DNA of 52,596 nucleotides, from NCBI GenBank assembly GCA_030611885.1, contig JAUWOY010000019.1, positions 1 to 52,596 on the forward strand, in the 5' to 3' direction. The notes below the pieces were generated by a model. The model saw only the letters and a program-made list of their open reading frames with translations. It made no database searches and was not told where the DNA came from. Both the position numbers and the translations under genes were made by a program. Within the stretch, counting starts at the first letter, position 1; each line of letters begins with the position of its first letter. Below, piece after piece: positions 49,505-52,596 of the stretch. The DNA comes from Chloroflexota bacterium. GTDB taxonomy: Bacteria; Chloroflexota; Anaerolineae; VGOG01.

Positions 49505-51904
49505 TTACGGTGCAGGTTCGTCATCGGTCTTGACCCAAATCCTCTCCCCATCGGTCACCACTTCGATGGTGCCATCCTCGTCGGTGCGCAAGATGCGCCC
49601 TTCCCCTACCGATTCCTCTAACCTCTCCAGCACCTGGGGCGACGGATGGCCAAACCTGTTGTCGGCTCCCACGGAGATGACTGCCAACTCCGGATTCACC
49701 GCCTTCAAGAAGGCCGCGCTCGACGAGGTGCTGCTGCCGTGATGAGGAATCTTGAGCACCGTGCTTGTCAGCTCCTGGCCGGAGGCAATCAGCCTTCCCT
49801 CTGCTGCCTCCTCGATGTCACCAGACAGCAAAAAAGAGACCTGCCCCATGACCAGGCGCGTGACGACGGAGTTGTTGTTGGCATCGGCATCCGTGTAATT
49901 CATCAACTCAGGCCCAGGGTGAAGAACCACGAGCTCCACCCCATCCCCCGTCCCGATGCGCATCCCCGCCCGAGCCAGATGATTAGGGATTCCCTTCCCC
50001 TCAATCAGCTCCAGCCAGCGCTCGTACATCGGGCTATCATGCTCGTAGCCGCTGTCGAGCACCTGCCCCACGCGGTAGCGCTCCAAAACCGGGATCAACC
50101 CCGCGATGTGGTCCTCATCGGCGTGGGTGAGGATGACCAAATCAAGGCTGCGATCCCAGAAGGGCATCCTGCGGCCCAAAGCACTGATCAGAGTCGTGGG
50201 GCTGGGGCCGCCGTCAACGAGGATCTGCTGACCGCCGGGGGTTTGTATGAAGATGGCATCACCCTCCCCGACGTCGAAGAAGACGACGTGGAGCTTCCCG
50301 TCGGGCAGGCTGGCCACCGCAGCCCAGACGAGGATGGCGGCGGTGATCAGGACGGCGATGAGCACTTTGGTGGAGAGGCGGTCGGTCAGGCGGCGCCACA
50401 GGGACTTGAGGCGCGAAGGCTCCTGCCGGCTCACCAGCGTAGCTCCGGCCAGCAGACCGTAGTAGAGCCAAACCAGGCCGGGGCTGACGTGTCCCAGGTT
50501 GAGGGAGGCATAGGGTACGCTGGCCGTGATCTCGACCGCCCGGATAGTGTAAGTCAGAAAGAGCCAGGCTATCCAGCCCAGGACCTGGCCCAGGGGCAGC
50601 CAGATCAGGCCGGCCATGGTCGCCAGCCCGCCCCAGAGCATCACCCCTGGCTGGGCAGGCAGGATGAGGAAGTTGCTGAGCAGAGTGACCAGGGATAGCT
50701 GGCGGAAGTGATAGACTATGATGGGCAGAGTGGTGATTTGAGCTGCCAGGGTGACGATGAGAGCCTCGTTCAGCACCTCGACGGCCCGCCTGGCGGTTCC
50801 GGGCGAGAGCACTTTAGACAACAGCCTCTCAAACCAGCTTTGCAGCGGAGGGGTGTAGAGGATCAGGCCCAGGGTAGCGGCAAAGGACAACTGGAAGCCC
50901 AGGTCCCACAGGGTCTGGGGATTGAGGAGGGTCATCAACGTGGCGGCAGCTATCAACGAGGTGAGGGCCTCAGTCTGGCGGCCGTAGTGGGTGGCGATGA
51001 CGTAGAGGCAGCCCATGATAGCTGCCCGCACCACCGCTGCCGAAGCTCCCACCAGGATGGTGTAGATGATGATGCCAGCCAGGGCCACAGGCATGGCCCG
51101 CCGCTTGCCGAAAAGCCGTCGGGCGAGGCCGCTGAAGAGCCCAGCGATGATCGAGATGTTGAAACCTGAGATGGCGATGATGTGGGTAGTGCTCGTGGCC
51201 GAGAAGGCTTTCGCCAGGTCGGCGGGGATGCCCGTCTCGATCCCCAGGAGTATGCCCGTCAGCAGCGCGGCCTGCGGCTCGTGCAGGATGAGAGCGATGA
51301 CCCTCTGGGCTCGCCTCTTGAAAGCTAAAAGGGCTCGTCTTGGAGCACTGCCCTGATCATGATTTTTGAGGGTGATCTGAGGACGCCACAAGATCGAGTA
51401 GATGCCCTGACGAGCCAGGTACTCTCGATAGGAGAAGTCCTCTAGCTCCGGTGGGGTCTCCAGTACCCCCCCGATTTCAAGCGCGTCGCCGTAATCGTAC
51501 TCCGGATAGCGAGGAGCGCGCACCAGCACAATGCCTTTCACATCGCGCTCCTGGCCATCCACTTCTATCTTGGTAACCTCTACCCGTAGATTGGTGTAGG
51601 TATCGCGCACATCGGGCTCAGCTCTGACGACGCCCTCGATCCTGACCCAGCCCTGGTCGTTGTAGTAAGCCAGGTGGCCTTCGTCGAAATCCTGAAGGGG
51701 GGCGCTGGCGTTGAAACGCAGCGCGCCCAGCAGCAGGGAGAGGAAGCAGACGCTGATCAGCCTGACTCGCTGATCCTTGCGCCAGAGGAGAAAGCTAGCC
51801 AGGGGCAAGAACGTCAACAGCCCAACGAACTCCGCTGGCAAGTGTAGAAACGAGCCCAGGAAGATGCCTGCCAGCCAGGCGCAGCCGAGGTAGATGAGGG
51901 TCAT
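49505..51904 (-). CDS. comEC: DNA internalisation competence protein ComEC/Rec2
   Basis: This 799-residue membrane protein forms the inner-membrane channel for DNA uptake. It has an N-terminal membrane and OB-like region (DUF4131; WVRIEGVVRAEPDVRDTYTN near residue 90). The Competence domain follows, with many helices (about residues 210-500; HIIAISGFNISIIAGLFSGL, VLVGASAAVVRAAIMGCLYV). A C-terminal metallo-beta-lactamase domain carries LVILTHADEDHIAGLIPVLE (HxDxDH) and KIPHHGSSTSSSAAFL. GGAG precedes the ATG at 51904. No other competence gene is in the window. A duplicate of its last 30 codons lies at 35825. The gene is monocistronic here. Confidence 0.95.
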   Translation of the reverse strand: MTLIYLGCAWLAGIFLGSFLHLPAEFVGLLTFLPLASFLLWRKDQRVRLISVCFLSLLLGALRFNASAPLQDFDEGHLAYYNDQGWVRIEGVVRAEPDVRDTYTNLRVEVTKIEVDGQERDVKGIVLVRAPRYPEYDYGDALEIGGVLETPPELEDFSYREYLARQGIYSILWRPQITLKNHDQGSAPRRALLAFKRRAQRVIALILHEPQAALLTGILLGIETGIPADLAKAFSATSTTHIIAISGFNISIIAGLFSGLARRLFGKRRAMPVALAGIIIYTILVGASAAVVRAAIMGCLYVIATHYGRQTEALTSLIAAATLMTLLNPQTLWDLGFQLSFAATLGLILYTPPLQSWFERLLSKVLSPGTARRAVEVLNEALIVTLAAQITTLPIIVYHFRQLSLVTLLSNFLILPAQPGVMLWGGLATMAGLIWLPLGQVLGWIAWLFLTYTIRAVEITASVPYASLNLGHVSPGLVWLYYGLLAGATLVSRQEPSRLKSLWRRLTDRLSTKVLIAVLITAAILVWAAVASLPDGKLHVVFFDVGEGDAIFIQTPGGQQILVDGGPSPTTLISALGRRMPFWDRSLDLVILTHADEDHIAGLIPVLERYRVGQVLDSGYEHDSPMYERWLELIEGKGIPNHLARAGMRIGTGDGVELVVLHPGPELMNYTDADANNNSVVTRLVMGQVSFLLSGDIEEAAEGRLIASGQELTSTVLKIPHHGSSTSSSAAFLKAVNPELAVISVGADNRFGHPSPQVLERLEESVGEGRILRTDEDGTIEVVTDGERIWVKTDDEPAP

Positions 51905-51979
51905 AGCGATCTCCAGCGATCAAACGAAATCCGGCCCATAACTGCTTAGCTATGCAATCAATTTGCTTTTGCGTATTCT

Positions 51980-52050
51980 CTGTCAACGAATAAACGAATG
52001 TCTCAGCGACTGCAATTCATTCGTTTGTTCGTTTCCCCATTCGTTGACAG
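51980..52050. repeat. Heptamer-type long hairpin upstream of comEC
   Basis: CTGTCAACGAATAAACGAAT (from 51980) and the segment CATTCGTTTGTTCG...CATTCGTTGACAG (52018-52050) are imperfect reverse complements built from AACGAAT units. It lies in the upstream region of comEC, which otherwise holds no gene. Confidence 0.7.
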
Positions 52051-52206
52051 CGGGACTTCCAACCTACATACACCCCGCCTGAGCAGTTACGCCGGCCTCA
52101 AGGATAAGACGCCTCAAGTTTAACACAGAGGGTGATTTTTGACAAGGCGAGTTTAGTATTTGGGCCAGGACATCGGTATCTTTCATGTCCTCCTGTGAAA
52201 ATCTTC

Positions 52207-52235
52207 TTGACAGTCTGTCCAAGAAGTGGTAGGAT
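52207..52235 (+). promoter_or_regulatory. Promoter of the gene beyond the right edge
   Basis: TTGACA (52207-52212), a 17-base spacer and TAGGAT (52230-52235) form a good promoter on the plus strand. Transcription would start near 52242, directly at a heptamer hairpin, and run out of the window. Confidence 0.65.
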
Positions 52236-52242
52236 AGTAAGG

Positions 52243-52315
52243 TAACGAGTAATGAGGAATGAGAAACGAGTATCGCAAAGTGTCTATCCTTTCTCGTTAC
52301 TCGTTACTCATTAAC
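52243..52315. repeat. AACGAGT/CTCGTTA heptamer hairpin at the start of the long leader
   Basis: AACGAGT, AATGAGG, AATGAGA and AACGAGT on the left pair with CTCGTTA, CTCGTTA and CTCATTA on the right. This is the heptamer architecture again, here at the 5' end of a predicted transcript. Confidence 0.75.
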
Positions 52316-52370
52316 ACGACCAAAGGAGGAAAACGCAAAAGGAATATCAGGAAAAGCAGGTAGCCTGCTA

Positions 52371-52406
52371 ACGGCAGCACTGGCGTGTGCACCGGTGCAA
52401 TGGAGG
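52371..52406 (+). ncRNA. Leader motif B (shared with the leader at 24974)
   Basis: CTGGCGTGTGCACCG with its flanks matches the segment at 24974 at 21 of 24 positions, followed by TGGAGG. Here GCACTGG can pair with CCGGTGC, leaving CGTGTGCA in the loop. At the other site that pairing is not conserved, so primary sequence seems to matter more than this stem. Confidence 0.4.
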
Positions 52407-52487
52407 GGCAGCCTCGGCGCAAATGGATTGCCTTAGCTCCCAACTAATGCAAAAAGGGTCTTTGGGAATTGGCGTGAATAGCAGGCT

Positions 52488-52544
52488 GGAGTCCTCAACT
52501 TGTTGAGGTTTGCCGCGCCGCACCCCCAACGAGTTGGGGACTCC
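52488..52544. repeat. Composite palindrome inside the long leader
   Basis: GGAGTCCTCAACTTGTTGAG on the left is mirrored by CCCCAACGAGTTGGGGACTC on the right. Each half contains its own small hairpin, with TGCCGCGCCGCA in the centre. It looks like a dispersed palindromic element inserted into the leader. Confidence 0.75.
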
Positions 52545-52596
52545 GATACTGTGACCCTGCGAAATCCCAAAGAGCCTGCAAAAATTGAAGGAGGAA

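Larger units (their letters stand above)
52316..52596 (+). other. Long structured 5' leader of a gene beyond the window
   Basis: No coding frame is supported here. AGCAGG-TAG-CCTGCT is a tight hairpin. A motif at 52371 is shared with the leader at 24974. GGGTCTTTGGGA (52456-52467) can pair with TCCCAAAGAGCC (52565-52576), enclosing GCAGG (52481) and CCTGC (52556) and a palindrome at 52488-52544. The window ends in AAGGAGGAA (52588-52596), a ribosome site, so a gene start should follow immediately. Confidence 0.55.

Overview
The window looks like a chromosomal segment of a Chloroflexota bacterium, probably of the Anaerolineae. I infer this from the style of its exported proteins: a lipoprotein with the VVEKxVVVEK/TPTP linker after the lipobox, long Thr-Pro linkers, and YLPLIxKNY motifs. 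Tungsten-type aldehyde oxidoreductase and Lrp-controlled amino-compound catabolism fit an anaerobic fermenter. dnaN, recF and rsmG, plus a near-consensus parS site at 8063, suggest the region lies near the replication origin, although dnaA and gyrB are absent.

Layout. 1-4940 (minus): an Lrp/AsnC regulator, an M55 D-aminopeptidase, a uroporphyrinogen-decarboxylase-family protein and a peptide/substrate-binding lipoprotein; the next gene begins at 41. 5099-8986: a hydrolase remnant, a secreted metallopeptidase and a THEP1-type NTPase, divergent from a methyltransferase, with the parS-like site in the methyltransferase leader. 9163-14361: a dockerin-tailed beta-helix protein, a small gene plus MNT nucleotidyltransferase pair, and a duplicated-domain lipoprotein. 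14421-18810: dnaN, recF, rsmG, corA. 19049-24800: a secreted amidase, a VapBC-type pair and recD2. 24869-33230: a more AT-rich defence island holding two TIR-like genes around a three-TM gene, an unrecognised gene, and a type III restriction-modification mod/res pair; the modules are separated by three copies of one terminator-like hairpin. 33278-35530: a secreted Thr-Pro-linker protein behind an attenuator-like leader. 35970-49363 (minus): a 13-kb run that starts from a perfect promoter and encodes an Lrp regulator, a corrinoid protein, two saccharopine-dehydrogenase-like enzymes, potABCD, a membrane acyltransferase-like protein, two class III aminotransferases and an aldehyde:ferredoxin oxidoreductase. 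49505-51904: comEC. 52207-52596: a promoter and a long structured leader for a gene just outside the window.

How the genes may work together. The 13-kb run reads as an uptake and oxidation route: polyamine or amino-compound import, transamination to an aldehyde, then aldehyde oxidation coupled to ferredoxin, with Lrp sensing the substrate. The defence island combines a possible Thoeris-like TIR module, which lacks any recognisable ThsA, with a type III RM system.

The most unusual features are two kinds of small repeats. Heptamer-based repeats overlap the 3' ends of six genes and supply their stop codons. Palindromic elements are inserted in frame in RecF, RecD2, PotA and an aminotransferase. 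The best candidate for an undescribed system is the TIR/three-TM/TIR operon at 25145-26556.
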